A stretch of DNA of 48,282 nt, from contig NZ_VDFV01000030.1 in the NCBI RefSeq assembly GCF_006152145.1, positions 1 through 48,282 of the forward strand, read 5' to 3'. The notes beneath the pieces were generated by a model. That model saw nothing but the letters and a program-made list of their open reading frames with translations, was not told where the DNA came from and made no database searches. This DNA comes from Rubellimicrobium roseum (GTDB lineage: Bacteria > Pseudomonadota > Alphaproteobacteria > Rhodobacterales > Rhodobacteraceae). Shown in pieces: positions 26,911 to 34,863 of the stretch. Each line of letters opens with the position of its first letter. Position 1 is the stretch's first letter. The translations under genes were made by a program, and so were the position numbers.

Positions 26911-27629
26911 GCGGCGGCCCGCGTCAGATCGAGGAAGACCTGCGTGAGAGGCGCCCCGCGCGCCACGGCACCGGCGGTGGCCTGCCGCAGCACGCGGCCC
27001 TGATGCAGGATGACCAGCTCGTCCGTCGGCTCCACCTCGTCGACAAGGTGGGTGGCCCATAGGACGGTGAGGCCGTCGTCGCGCGCAAGCTGGTGCACAT
27101 GGGCGGTGATGGCGGCGCGGGCAGAGGCGTCCAGCCCCACGGTGGGCTCGTCCAGCAGCAGAACGGCCGGATCGTGCAGGAGCGCGCGGGCGATCTCGGC
27201 GCGGCGGCGGTGGCCGCCGTTGAGCGCCCGCGCCGTCTCGTTCGCGCGCTCGGCCATGCCCAGGCGGTCGAGCGCGCGTTCGATGCGGCCAGAGGCCGCG
27301 CGCCCCGACAGGCCCTGGAGGGCCGCGAAGTAGCGCAGGTTCTGCGCCACCGTGAGGTCGAGATCGAGCGTCGGCGCCTGGAACACCACGCCCATGCGCG
27401 CGAGCGCCCGCGTGGGATGGGTCCGGATGTCGTGACCCGCCACGTGCACCGCGCCCGCGGGCGCCGCCAGAAGGCCCGTGAGCAGCGCGAACAGCGTCGA
27501 CTTGCCCGCGCCGTTGGGGCCCAGCAGCGCGCAGAACCGGCCCGGCTCCACCGCAAGGCTCACCGCGTCGAGCGCCACCTTCGCGCCGTAGCGGTAGCTC
27601 AGGTCCTGGACCCGCAGGCCGGCGTCCAT
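26907..27629 (-). CDS. ABC transporter ATP-binding protein, PQQ alcohol dehydrogenase-associated
   Basis: This is a 240-residue ATPase with Walker A GPNGAGKST, the Q-loop VVFQAPTLDLDL, Walker B VLLLDEPTVGLD and the H-loop WATHLVDEV. The signature motif LSGGQ is altered to LNGGHRRRAEIARALL, which still aligns with the family. It energises the overlapping permease. Its ATG lies 2 bp after the stop of the beta-propeller gene, so the genes form one operon. Confidence 0.93.
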   Translation of the reverse strand: MDAGLRVQDLSYRYGAKVALDAVSLAVEPGRFCALLGPNGAGKSTLFALLTGLLAAPAGAVHVAGHDIRTHPTRALARMGVVFQAPTLDLDLTVAQNLRYFAALQGLSGRAASGRIERALDRLGMAERANETARALNGGHRRRAEIARALLHDPAVLLLDEPTVGLDASARAAITAHVHQLARDDGLTVLWATHLVDEVEPTDELVILHQGRVLRQATAGAVARGAPLTQVFLDLTRAAA

Positions 27630-27631
27630 GC

Positions 27632-28594
27632 TCAGGTCCCCGGCCGAAGGGCCGCGCCCCAGGGGAAGCGGCCGACCTTGATGGATTGCAGCGCCTCGCG
27701 CGAGGCCACGTCGATCACCGTCACATCCCCCGACACGCCGTTGGTGGTGAAGAGCTTCTCGCCGTTCGCATCGAAGGCCATGTGCCAGACGCGGCGGCCC
27801 ACGAGGATGTAGTCCTCGACCTCGTAGGTGGTAGCGTTCACGACGGCGACGTGGTTCGCGGGCCCCAGCGCCACGAAGACCGTTCCGTGGTCCGCCGTGA
27901 ACTCGAAGCCCACGGGCTGGATCTTGTCGGGGTGGACGCCCGCGATCTCGAAGCGGATCTTCGCGAGCTCCCCTTGCGTGGCCGTGTCGAAGACCGTCAC
28001 CGTGCCCCCGATCTCGGAGGACACCCAGAGCCGGCCGCCGTCCTCGGTGAACTCGGCGTGGCGGGGCCGGGTGTCCACGAGCGTGTTGGCGAAGGTCTCG
28101 TGCGTCGCCGTGTCGATCCAGTGGGCCATGTTGGTCGTCTCGCTCGTGGTGATGGCCACCTTGCCGTCGGGCGAGACCGCCATGCCCTCGGGCTCGATGC
28201 CCACGTCGATCTGGGCCACGACCCGGCGGCTCTCCACGTCCACCACCGTGCTGATGGCGTCATCCTCGTTGGCGATCCAGAGATGCCGGCCGTCGGGGGC
28301 CAGCGCGAACTGCTCGGGGTCCTCGCCCGAGGGAAGGTCATGGAGGATCTCGCCGGTCTCGGGGTCCATCACCTGCACGGCGTCGCTGTCCGAGGCGCAG
28401 ATGTAGACCACGCTGCCGTCATGGGCGAAGGTGATCCCGCGCGGACGTTCCCCCGTCTCGATGGTGCGGACCACCTCCAGCGTGCCGGTGTCGATGACGC
28501 TGATGGTGTCGTCCAACTCGTTCGTCACCCAGATCTCGCCCGCCCAGGCGGGGGCGGCGAGAAGGGTGGCGCAGGACAGGAGCAGGCGGCTCAT
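27632..28594 (-). CDS. YVTN-type beta-propeller protein, PQQ catabolism-associated
   Basis: This 320-residue protein has a signal peptide (MSRLLLSCATLLAAPAWAG) and repeated propeller blades (IWVTNELDDTISVIDTGTLEV, then WIANEDDAISTVVDVESR, then LFTTNGVSGDVTVIDVASR). This family is found with PQQ-dependent alcohol oxidation genes and works in the periplasm. The function is not firmly known; a role in docking or assembling the ABC or dehydrogenase system is inference. I chose the ATG at 28594 since the signal begins there. Confidence 0.9.
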   Translation of the reverse strand: MSRLLLSCATLLAAPAWAGEIWVTNELDDTISVIDTGTLEVVRTIETGERPRGITFAHDGSVVYICASDSDAVQVMDPETGEILHDLPSGEDPEQFALAPDGRHLWIANEDDAISTVVDVESRRVVAQIDVGIEPEGMAVSPDGKVAITTSETTNMAHWIDTATHETFANTLVDTRPRHAEFTEDGGRLWVSSEIGGTVTVFDTATQGELAKIRFEIAGVHPDKIQPVGFEFTADHGTVFVALGPANHVAVVNATTYEVEDYILVGRRVWHMAFDANGEKLFTTNGVSGDVTVIDVASREALQSIKVGRFPWGAALRPGT

Positions 28595-28689
28595 GGCGGG
28601 ACCTCGACATGTCATGAGGGAAGAGTCGCAGGAGAAGGTTAACAGGTCCTTCCACCACCGCGCGGTCGGGTTACCGGAAGGTTGACGCC

Positions 28690-29874
28690 TCATCCGGCCG
28701 CTCCGAAGGCCGTGCAGGCGCTTTCGGGCCGGTCGGTGCCCAGCGTGTCGAGCTCGTCCGACTGGTGCAGGAAGGGCTCGAAGGGGGCCATGCCGATCAT
28801 GGCGCGGGGGCTGACGACCGGGATCGGCTGGCGAAGCTGTCCGTCCCAGTCGCGGAAGGACAGCGCCCGCCCCTTGAAGCCGTCGAGCGCGAAGTCGGGC
28901 GACAGGAGATAGGCGCGGATCGCCTGGGGGTCGGCCGATCCCGTGCGCGTCACCGCTTCGCCCAAGCTGCGGACGGCGGCCCAGGCGGCGTAGTCCTTGG
29001 GGCGCATGGGGCGGCCCGCGAGGTCCCCGAAGCGGGACTGGAGCTGCGAGGCCCCCCAGTTCTCCAGCACGGGGGACCAGGCGACAGGCGTGATGCCCTC
29101 GGAGCCCGCGACGGGTCGCGGCTCCCAGGTGTTGAAGAGGACGTAGCGCCCGAAGTCGCCCGTCTCGTCGGCCACGAGCAGCACGTCGTGGTCGGTCAAG
29201 TCCTGCGTCAGCATCGGCACCTCGGCCTGCGCGGTGCGGCCGAGGTCCCCGTCGAAGTCCCAGGGGCGGTCGTCCTCCAGGGTCAGGCCGAACTTGGCCG
29301 TGGAGGCCCGCAGCGCCGCGCCCCAGGCCCGGTCATCGGGAAAGGGGCCTTCGAGGAGGGCCACCGAAGTCCAGCGGCGAAGCTGGAGGAACTGCGCCAG
29401 CGCGTCGGCGCGCATGGCGAGCGAGGGCAGGGCGTGCAGCACGTTCGCCCGGCAGTCGGCGCCGCGCAGCCCGTCGTCAGGGGCGCCCACGTTCAGGATC
29501 AGCGCGCCCTGCGCCTCGGGCAGGTCGGCCAGGCGCAGGAGGGCCGCCGCGGGCGCGTCCACGAGCAGGAGCCGCGAGCCGGCCAGCGCCTCGCGCGCGG
29601 CGGGCAGGAGATCCTCGCCCGGCGGCACCTCGGCGACCGACAGCACGTAGTCGTGGCCCAGGAAGCGGCCCGTGGTCGCGTTGTCGTCGCGCCCGAGCCG
29701 GGCCCCGGCGATCCCCTCGTCCTCAGGGATCGGGTCGAGGTCGGACAGCACGGGGGGACGCTCGACCTGCTGGCGCAGGTAGGCGATGGGAACCGGCATC
29801 TCCTCGGCCCCGAGCGGCGAGGAGGCGGCGAGGACGGCCCAGAGAAGGGCCGCCGCGCGGGCGGGTCGTCGCAT
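28690..29874 (-). CDS. ABC transporter substrate-binding protein, PQQ alcohol dehydrogenase-associated
   Basis: This is a 394-residue periplasmic binding protein of the Leu/Ile/Val-binding fold, with a signal sequence (MRRPARAAALLWAVLAASSPLGA). The two lobes are visible from segments such as LILNVGAPDDGL and RPWDFDGDLG, and the C-terminus is the typical YAAWAAVRSLGEAVTRTG. It matches the binding protein of the PQQ-associated ABC system; the ligand is unknown. GGGAGGAAACC precedes the ATG. It is first in the operon running to the Sel1 gene, and divergent from cytochrome c-550. Confidence 0.9.
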   Translation of the reverse strand: MRRPARAAALLWAVLAASSPLGAEEMPVPIAYLRQQVERPPVLSDLDPIPEDEGIAGARLGRDDNATTGRFLGHDYVLSVAEVPPGEDLLPAAREALAGSRLLLVDAPAAALLRLADLPEAQGALILNVGAPDDGLRGADCRANVLHALPSLAMRADALAQFLQLRRWTSVALLEGPFPDDRAWGAALRASTAKFGLTLEDDRPWDFDGDLGRTAQAEVPMLTQDLTDHDVLLVADETGDFGRYVLFNTWEPRPVAGSEGITPVAWSPVLENWGASQLQSRFGDLAGRPMRPKDYAAWAAVRSLGEAVTRTGSADPQAIRAYLLSPDFALDGFKGRALSFRDWDGQLRQPIPVVSPRAMIGMAPFEPFLHQSDELDTLGTDRPESACTAFGAAG

Positions 29875-29924
29875 GGTTTCCTCCCTTTGCGGGGCAGGAT
29901 AGCGGCGGCCCGCCCCGGCCGAAC

Positions 29925-29940
29925 CGCGACCATGGTCGGA
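29925..29940. promoter_or_regulatory. Candidate operator C, palindromic 7-2-7 motif
   Basis: CGCGACC-AT-GGTCGGA, with a perfect 12-bp palindrome CGACCATGGTCG at 29927-29938. It lies between the divergent binding-protein and cytochrome genes and could serve both promoters. Confidence 0.55.
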
Positions 29941-29957
29941 GGCCGGAAGGGCGCGTT

Positions 29958-29973
29958 TCCACCAAAGGTCGAA
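29958..29973. promoter_or_regulatory. Candidate operator D, 7-2-7 motif
   Basis: TCCACCA-AA-GGTCGAA. The GGTCG half is intact and the left half is weak. It lies exactly 33 bp from site C, the same spacing as sites A and B. Confidence 0.4.
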
Positions 29974-30051
29974 TGGCAGCGCACCTGACCTTCCGCCATG
30001 CTTTTCCTCAACCGCGCCCCCCAAGACGGCGCCCCGAGGAGGAAGGCCCCC

Positions 30052-30741
30052 ATGACGCTCATCCGTGCCCGCTGGCCGCTCGCCGCCGGCCTTGTCGCCG
30101 TCGCGACCTTCGCGTTCGCCCATGGCGACGTGGCCCCGCAGGCGGTCAACACCGACACCCTGCCCGACGTGGGCGAGGAATGGCTGACCGAGAACCCCTA
30201 CCGCGCCATGGAGCCGGAGGTGTTCGAGGAGGCGATCCGCGTCGGCGCCTCGGGCTACAACCAGAACTGCGCGCGCTGCCACGGGCTGGAGGTGATCTCG
30301 GGCGGGCTCGCCCCCGACCTGCGCTTCCTGGAGGCCGAGGAATACGGTGACGAATGGTACGCCGAGCGGTTCCAGCACGGCATGACCCAGAACGGCATCA
30401 CCAAGATGCCCGCCTTTGGCGAGATCCTGGGCCAGAAGGCCGCCTGGGCCATCCGCTCCTACATCGAGACGCGCCCGGACGACCGGCAGGTGGCCGAGGC
30501 CGCGCCCAAGCTGACCGAGATGCGCGACAAGCTTGCCGCCCTGGCCGAGGACCCGTCGGGCGCCGACGTCGAGGCGGTCAAGGCCGAGCTGATGGAACTG
30601 AACGCGGGCTTCGAGACGCTCTCGGGCGCGCCCGTCGCCGACAGCGCGGCGGCCCACGCGGCCCGCGTGATCGACGGCAGCCCCGAGAAGTTCCACGAGG
30701 CGGCCGAGCTCATCTCCGTCTCGCTCTCGGCGGCCCAGTAG
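30052..30741 (+). CDS. Cytochrome c-550 (PedF-like)
   Basis: This is a 229-residue periplasmic cytochrome with a signal peptide (MTLIRARWPLAAGLVAVATFAFA). The heme motif CARCH is at residues 73-77 and the axial Met is in TKMPAFGEIL. It resembles the c-550 electron acceptor of PQQ alcohol dehydrogenases and should take electrons from the ExaA-type enzyme. The helical C-terminal extension (about 100 residues) has no heme motif. I chose the ATG at 30052 because GAGGAAGG precedes it and the signal starts there; an ATG at 29998 is less likely. The next gene starts 4 bp after its stop. Confidence 0.93.
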   Translation: MTLIRARWPLAAGLVAVATFAFAHGDVAPQAVNTDTLPDVGEEWLTENPYRAMEPEVFEEAIRVGASGYNQNCARCHGLEVISGGLAPDLRFLEAEEYGDEWYAERFQHGMTQNGITKMPAFGEILGQKAAWAIRSYIETRPDDRQVAEAAPKLTEMRDKLAALAEDPSGADVEAVKAELMELNAGFETLSGAPVADSAAAHAARVIDGSPEKFHEAAELISVSLSAAQ

Positions 30742-30745
30742 GCTC

Positions 30746-31648
30746 ATGCGCCGGCGCGCCTCTCTTCTTGTCCTGCTGGCGGCTCTGGGCCTGCCGGGGG
30801 CGGCCCTCGCGCGGTGCGAGGGGGTCGTGCCCGGCCAGCGGCCGCAGAACGCCGACCGCGACTTCGTGGGCGAAAGCCTCGACGACATCGTGGAGCGGGG
30901 CTGGATCGAGTTCGCCGTCTACGAGGGCCTTCCCCCCTATTCCTGGGAGGAGGGGGGCGAGCCCAAGGGTCTGGACATCGGGATCGGCCGGATCATCGCC
31001 GAGGCGCTGGGGGTGGAGCCGCGCTTCCGCTTCGTCTCCTCGGGCGAGAACCTGGAGGCGGACCTGCGCTTCAACGTCTGGCAGGGGCTGCCGATGGGGG
31101 CGGGCGAGAACGTCGTCGCCAACGTCATGCTGCACGTGCCCTACGACAGCAACTTCGCCTGCCGGGTGGAGCAGGTGGTCTTCACGGGCCAGGCCTACCA
31201 GGAGCAGGTGGCCATCGCCTACCGGAAGGACGCCTATCCCGAGAACCCGCCCACGCCCGCCTATTTCCGCTTCGACCTCGTGGCGGTGGAGAACGACACG
31301 ATCGCGGACTTCTACCTGGCGAGCTTCGCGGGCGGGCAGATGAACGCCAACATCCGGCGCTTCGCCTCGATCGAGGGGGCGGTGGAGGCCGTGAACCGGG
31401 GCGAGATTGGCGCCGCCATGGGGCCGCGCGCGCAACTGGAGGCCGCGGCGGGCGAGGGAGTGGCGGTCGCCACGCCGCCGCTGCCGGGACTGGCGATGCA
31501 CAAGTGGACGGTGGGGCTCGCGGTGCATCACGCGCACCGGGACCTCGGCTATGCGGTCGACGACGCCGTGGCGGCGGCGCTGGCCGATGGGCGGATCGCC
31601 GCCCTCTTCCAGGAGGCGGGGCTCTCGTTCACGCCGCCCGAGCGTTAG
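30746..31648 (+). CDS. XoxJ/MoxJ-like periplasmic binding protein
   Basis: This is a 300-residue substrate-binding-fold protein (family 3 type) with a signal (MRRRASLLVLLAALGLPGAALA). It has VERGWIEFAVYEGLPPYSWEEGGEPKG-type N-lobe sequence and a C-lobe ending ALADGRIAALFQEAGLSF. Proteins of this type sit next to quinoprotein dehydrogenases and are thought to help assemble or activate them; an amino acid ligand is less likely here. It is in an operon with cytochrome c-550 and is followed by a good terminator. Confidence 0.85.
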   Translation: MRRRASLLVLLAALGLPGAALARCEGVVPGQRPQNADRDFVGESLDDIVERGWIEFAVYEGLPPYSWEEGGEPKGLDIGIGRIIAEALGVEPRFRFVSSGENLEADLRFNVWQGLPMGAGENVVANVMLHVPYDSNFACRVEQVVFTGQAYQEQVAIAYRKDAYPENPPTPAYFRFDLVAVENDTIADFYLASFAGGQMNANIRRFASIEGAVEAVNRGEIGAAMGPRAQLEAAAGEGVAVATPPLPGLAMHKWTVGLAVHHAHRDLGYAVDDAVAAALADGRIAALFQEAGLSFTPPER

Positions 31649-31688
31649 GATTTCAGGTCCGTTTCTCCTCCCTGTCGGACCCGACTGC

Positions 31689-31723
31689 GCGCCCCGTGAC
31701 CCAAGGTCCGGGGCGCCTTTTTT
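31689..31723 (+). terminator. Rho-independent terminator
   Basis: An 8-bp perfect GC stem (GCGCCCCG / CGGGGCGC) with a 12-nt loop is followed by CTTTTTT. It ends the cytochrome c-550/XoxJ-like transcript. Confidence 0.85.
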
Positions 31724-31724
31724 G

Positions 31725-32600
31725 TCAGAGCGTGAAGAGGTCGCCGGCGGTCGTGACGGCCGTCGCCCGCAGGCCGGGGCCAAGGCGGTCGAGGATGCGC
31801 CGGGCCTCGGCGGCATTTGCAAGGCAGAGCGCGGTGGAAAGCCCGTCCGCCAGCGCCGCCTGCGCCGCCACGACGGTGACCGTGGACCACAGGGGCGCGC
31901 CGCCACGAGGATCGAGGATGTGGCCCGCGCCGTCCGGCAGGATCATGGCGCCGGGCGAGGAGGTGGCGCAGGCGGTGCCGTCCAGCGTGACCTGACCGAG
32001 CCGCCCGTGCGCGGGGTCCTCGACGCCCAACCGGAAGGGGCCGGAAAGCGCGCGGAACTCACCGATCTCGACCAGCGCATGGATCAGGCCTTCCTCGGCC
32101 AGCACCGCCGTCACCCGGTCGGTCGCGTAGCCCTGCGCGATCCCGTTGAGCGTGAGCGCCTGGCCGGGACGGAGCGTCACCGCCTCGGGGCTCACCGTCA
32201 CCCCGTCCCAATCGACGAGGCGCCGCGCCGCCTTCGTGTCGCCGCCGTTCGCGTGGGCGAGCCAGAGCGGCTGCACGGTCGGGTCGAAGCGCCCCCCGGT
32301 CGCCACATGGAGCTGTCCGGCCAGCGCCAGCACCTCCAGCAGCTCGGGCGGCGGCGCGTTCAGCCGCCCGGCCGCGTTGAGCCGCGACAGCGCGGAGCCG
32401 GGGTCGTAGAGGCTGAAGACGCGCTCGATGCGCTCCATCTCGGCCCAGGCGCGGGCGCGGGCGCGGGCCGTCACCTCCGGCGGGCCATGAAGGGTCATGC
32501 GCGCCTCGGCGCCCAAGGCGATCCGGGTCTCCTCGGCGCGCGAGGGCAGGGGGCAGAGGGCGGTGGCGGCGAGGATGGTGAGGGCGCGGCGGCGGTGCAT
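31725..32600 (-). CDS. apbE: ApbE family FAD:protein FMN transferase
   Basis: This is a 291-residue ApbE protein with an N-terminal signal (MHRRRALTILAATALCPLPSRA). The family motifs are present: SLYDPGSALSRLNAAG, GGRFDPTVQPLW, LNGIAQGYATDRV and ADGLSTAL. It transfers FMN from FAD to a Thr in periplasmic flavoproteins. Its ATG overlaps the stop of the NosR-like gene by 1 bp (TGATG), and that protein carries the expected target motif around Thr152, so the two form an enzyme-substrate pair. Confidence 0.95.
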   Translation of the reverse strand: MHRRRALTILAATALCPLPSRAEETRIALGAEARMTLHGPPEVTARARARAWAEMERIERVFSLYDPGSALSRLNAAGRLNAPPPELLEVLALAGQLHVATGGRFDPTVQPLWLAHANGGDTKAARRLVDWDGVTVSPEAVTLRPGQALTLNGIAQGYATDRVTAVLAEEGLIHALVEIGEFRALSGPFRLGVEDPAHGRLGQVTLDGTACATSSPGAMILPDGAGHILDPRGGAPLWSTVTVVAAQAALADGLSTALCLANAAEARRILDRLGPGLRATAVTTAGDLFTL

Positions 32601-34669
32601 CAGGCGGCCTTTCGCTGCGGAACGGCGCGGGGGCCGCGCGCGGCCAGGATCCTGGGCACGCACTGCTTCGGGTCGTCGAGGATCTGCACGCAGTCGAGGC
32701 ACTGGAAGCATTCGGAATAGTCGATCTTGCCGCTCGCCTCGATCGCCCCGTAGCGGCAGCGGACCTTGCAGAGCTGGCACGGCGAGCCGCATTCCGCACG
32801 ACGCGCGATCCAGTCGCGGCCCCGCAGGAGCCCCCCGATGGCCATGACCGCGCCCAGCGGGCAGACATAGCGGCAGAAGCCCTTGAACATCACCGTGCCC
32901 AGCACCAGCCAGAAGGCCGCATAGACGACATAGAACCAGTCGCGGACGAAGAAGGTGGTGATGGCGGTCTTGAAGGGCTCGACCTCGGCGGCCTTGTCCA
33001 CATGGGCGGGCGACAGGACCACCGTGGCCACCAGTCCCGCGAGCAGCACGTACTTCGCCCCCTTCAGCCGGCGGTCCCACGCCGCCGAGGGCTCCCACTG
33101 CGGCAGGCGCAGCCAGCGGCCCCCATGATGCGCGAACTCCTGCAGCGCTCCGAAGGGGCAGAGCCAGCCGCAGAAGAGCCCGCGCCCCCAAAGGACGAAG
33201 CCGACGATGGCCGCGCTCCAGACCGCGAGCCCGAAGGGGTCGTAGAGCAGGAAGGCGTAGCTCCCGCCCTCCCAGGCCGTGCGGATCGTTCCCAGCACCG
33301 TGACGATGGAGAGCTGCCCTTGGCCCCACCAGCCCACGAAGCCCGTGACTACGGCCAGCACGCCCAGCCGGACCGGCGTGAGCCAGCCCTTCCGCGCCAC
33401 CCGGTGCATGAGCGGCCCCACGAGCAGAAGCAGGACCGCCAGCAGCCCGCCGAGGAGCGCGAGGTCGGTCGCGCGGCTCCGCAACGCCTCCATCGCGGGC
33501 GAGAGCGGCGCGGCCTCACCTTCGCGCACGAAGAACCGCTCGGGCGTGGCATGCGGGGCCTCCAGCGCCACGCGGCCCAGTTCGGGCTGGAACATCCCGT
33601 GCTCGCGCACGGCCTCGACCTCCAGCACCCAGGGGCGCGAGGGGTCGAAGCCCAGCCGCCGGTCGGTGCGCAGGATCATCGCCGTCCCCTCGGGCACGCC
33701 GGGCAGGAGGTCCACCGAGATGTCCGCGTCCCGCAGCGCCACCGGCAGTCCGTCCTGCGAGGCCGTGAGCCGGTCGGGCGCGGTGTTCCGCACGAAGTCC
33801 CCGGACACGAGCCCGTGGCGGCCCGCGTCGATGACGAGGATCGGCTCCTCCGACGGCGAGATCGCCAGCAGGCGGTCCAGCTTCTCCTGCGTTTCCGCCC
33901 CCAGGACCGCCGCGCGGATCGAAGGCGGCCCCAGGTCCACGATCCAGAGATCGAGATAGATGCCCTCGGGGTCGGCCTGCGCCTCCGGGTCGTCGTCGGC
34001 CCAGACGGTGCCGGCGAAGGCGGCGTCCACCTCGGCGTTGGTCACCACCTTGCGCGAGGCGATGCCCTCGGCCACGAGGTCGTCCCAGGTCAGGTCCTCG
34101 GCGTAAGCCGGGTCCGGCGCAGCGGGCGGGGCGGCGGCCAGGCCCTGCATCTTCTCGCGCGCGACCTCGCGCGTGGCGGCCAGGATCGACTCGTGCGCGA
34201 TGCGGACCGAGGCCGTGGCCTTGGTCACGCCGTCCAGATAGACCAGCGCCCCGCCCGCCTCCGCGTCGCCATAGGGCGTGCCCACCACCATCGGCTGCGC
34301 GATGGACAGCCCGCGATACTGCTCCAGGAAGGCCCGGAACGGCGCTTCGCCCAGGCCCGAGACGAAGATGGGCTCGTTGTGGTCGATCAGCTTCACGTCG
34401 ATGAAGCGCCCGTCGAGGTCGATGGCCACGAAGAGGTTCACCGGCGCGCCAGAGAAGCCGGGCAGGGGGGCCATGGGCTCGGTTTCGAAGACGTAGCCCG
34501 CGAGCGCGCCGCCCGAGTTCAGGAGCTCCCACACGCCCCGGTCGTTCACCGGCTCGCCGATGGACATGGGCGGGCGGACGAAGGCCCCCAGCGCCTCGCG
34601 GTCCAGCACCTCGGCGCGGGCGGCGGTGGCGAGGAACAAAAGGGCGAACAGGCGAAGAAGCACGGCCAT
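32600..34669 (-). CDS. NosR/NirI-like FMN-binding Fe-S membrane protein
   Basis: This 689-residue protein has a signal, a periplasmic FMN-binding domain with the flavinylation motif DGVTKATAS (Thr152), a second periplasmic domain, then about six membrane helices. Two membrane-region CxxxCP motifs (CGWLCPFGALQEF and CRYVCPLGAVMAI) and a ferredoxin-like tail follow (CGSPCQLCKVRC, then CFQCLDC). NosR and NirI pass electrons from the quinone pool to periplasmic proteins. No denitrification genes are nearby, so its role here is tied to the alcohol oxidation locus or to supporting maturation. The ATG at 34669 was chosen because the signal begins there. Candidate operator E lies just upstream. Confidence 0.92.
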   Translation of the reverse strand: MAVLLRLFALLFLATAARAEVLDREALGAFVRPPMSIGEPVNDRGVWELLNSGGALAGYVFETEPMAPLPGFSGAPVNLFVAIDLDGRFIDVKLIDHNEPIFVSGLGEAPFRAFLEQYRGLSIAQPMVVGTPYGDAEAGGALVYLDGVTKATASVRIAHESILAATREVAREKMQGLAAAPPAAPDPAYAEDLTWDDLVAEGIASRKVVTNAEVDAAFAGTVWADDDPEAQADPEGIYLDLWIVDLGPPSIRAAVLGAETQEKLDRLLAISPSEEPILVIDAGRHGLVSGDFVRNTAPDRLTASQDGLPVALRDADISVDLLPGVPEGTAMILRTDRRLGFDPSRPWVLEVEAVREHGMFQPELGRVALEAPHATPERFFVREGEAAPLSPAMEALRSRATDLALLGGLLAVLLLLVGPLMHRVARKGWLTPVRLGVLAVVTGFVGWWGQGQLSIVTVLGTIRTAWEGGSYAFLLYDPFGLAVWSAAIVGFVLWGRGLFCGWLCPFGALQEFAHHGGRWLRLPQWEPSAAWDRRLKGAKYVLLAGLVATVVLSPAHVDKAAEVEPFKTAITTFFVRDWFYVVYAAFWLVLGTVMFKGFCRYVCPLGAVMAIGGLLRGRDWIARRAECGSPCQLCKVRCRYGAIEASGKIDYSECFQCLDCVQILDDPKQCVPRILAARGPRAVPQRKAA

Positions 34670-34705
34670 GCGGGGCAGGATAGGAACGGCCCGCCCGCCC
34701 CGACA

Positions 34706-34721
34706 TCCGACCTTGGTCGCG
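34706..34721. promoter_or_regulatory. Candidate operator E, 7-2-7 motif
   Basis: TCCGACC-TT-GGTCGCG, containing the inverted repeat CGACC-TT-GGTCG. It lies about 45 bp upstream of the NosR-like start in the divergent promoter region shared with the aldehyde dehydrogenase. Confidence 0.5.
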
Positions 34722-34778
34722 AATCGGCGGGCCCCCAAAGCGGCTTTCCGTAACGGCAAAGAGCCGCCCAAAATCGGC

Positions 34779-34794
34779 TAAGACCTTTGTCGTG
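34779..34794. promoter_or_regulatory. Candidate operator F, 7-2-7 motif
   Basis: TAAGACC-TT-TGTCGTG. The left half matches TACGACC at 6 of 7 and the right half GGTCGTA at 5 of 7. It lies about 77 bp upstream of the aldehyde dehydrogenase ATG and 73 bp from site E. Confidence 0.45.
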
Positions 34795-34863
34795 GCTGAA
34801 ACAGCTCACCCCGCGTGTCAACGTTTGGCCGTGGCCGCGAGGAGGCGGCGCAGGGAGAAGAAC

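Noticed and set aside
32600-34669. Denitrification locus suggested by the NosR-like protein
   Set aside because: No nosZ, nir or nor genes lie nearby; the neighbours are all alcohol oxidation genes.
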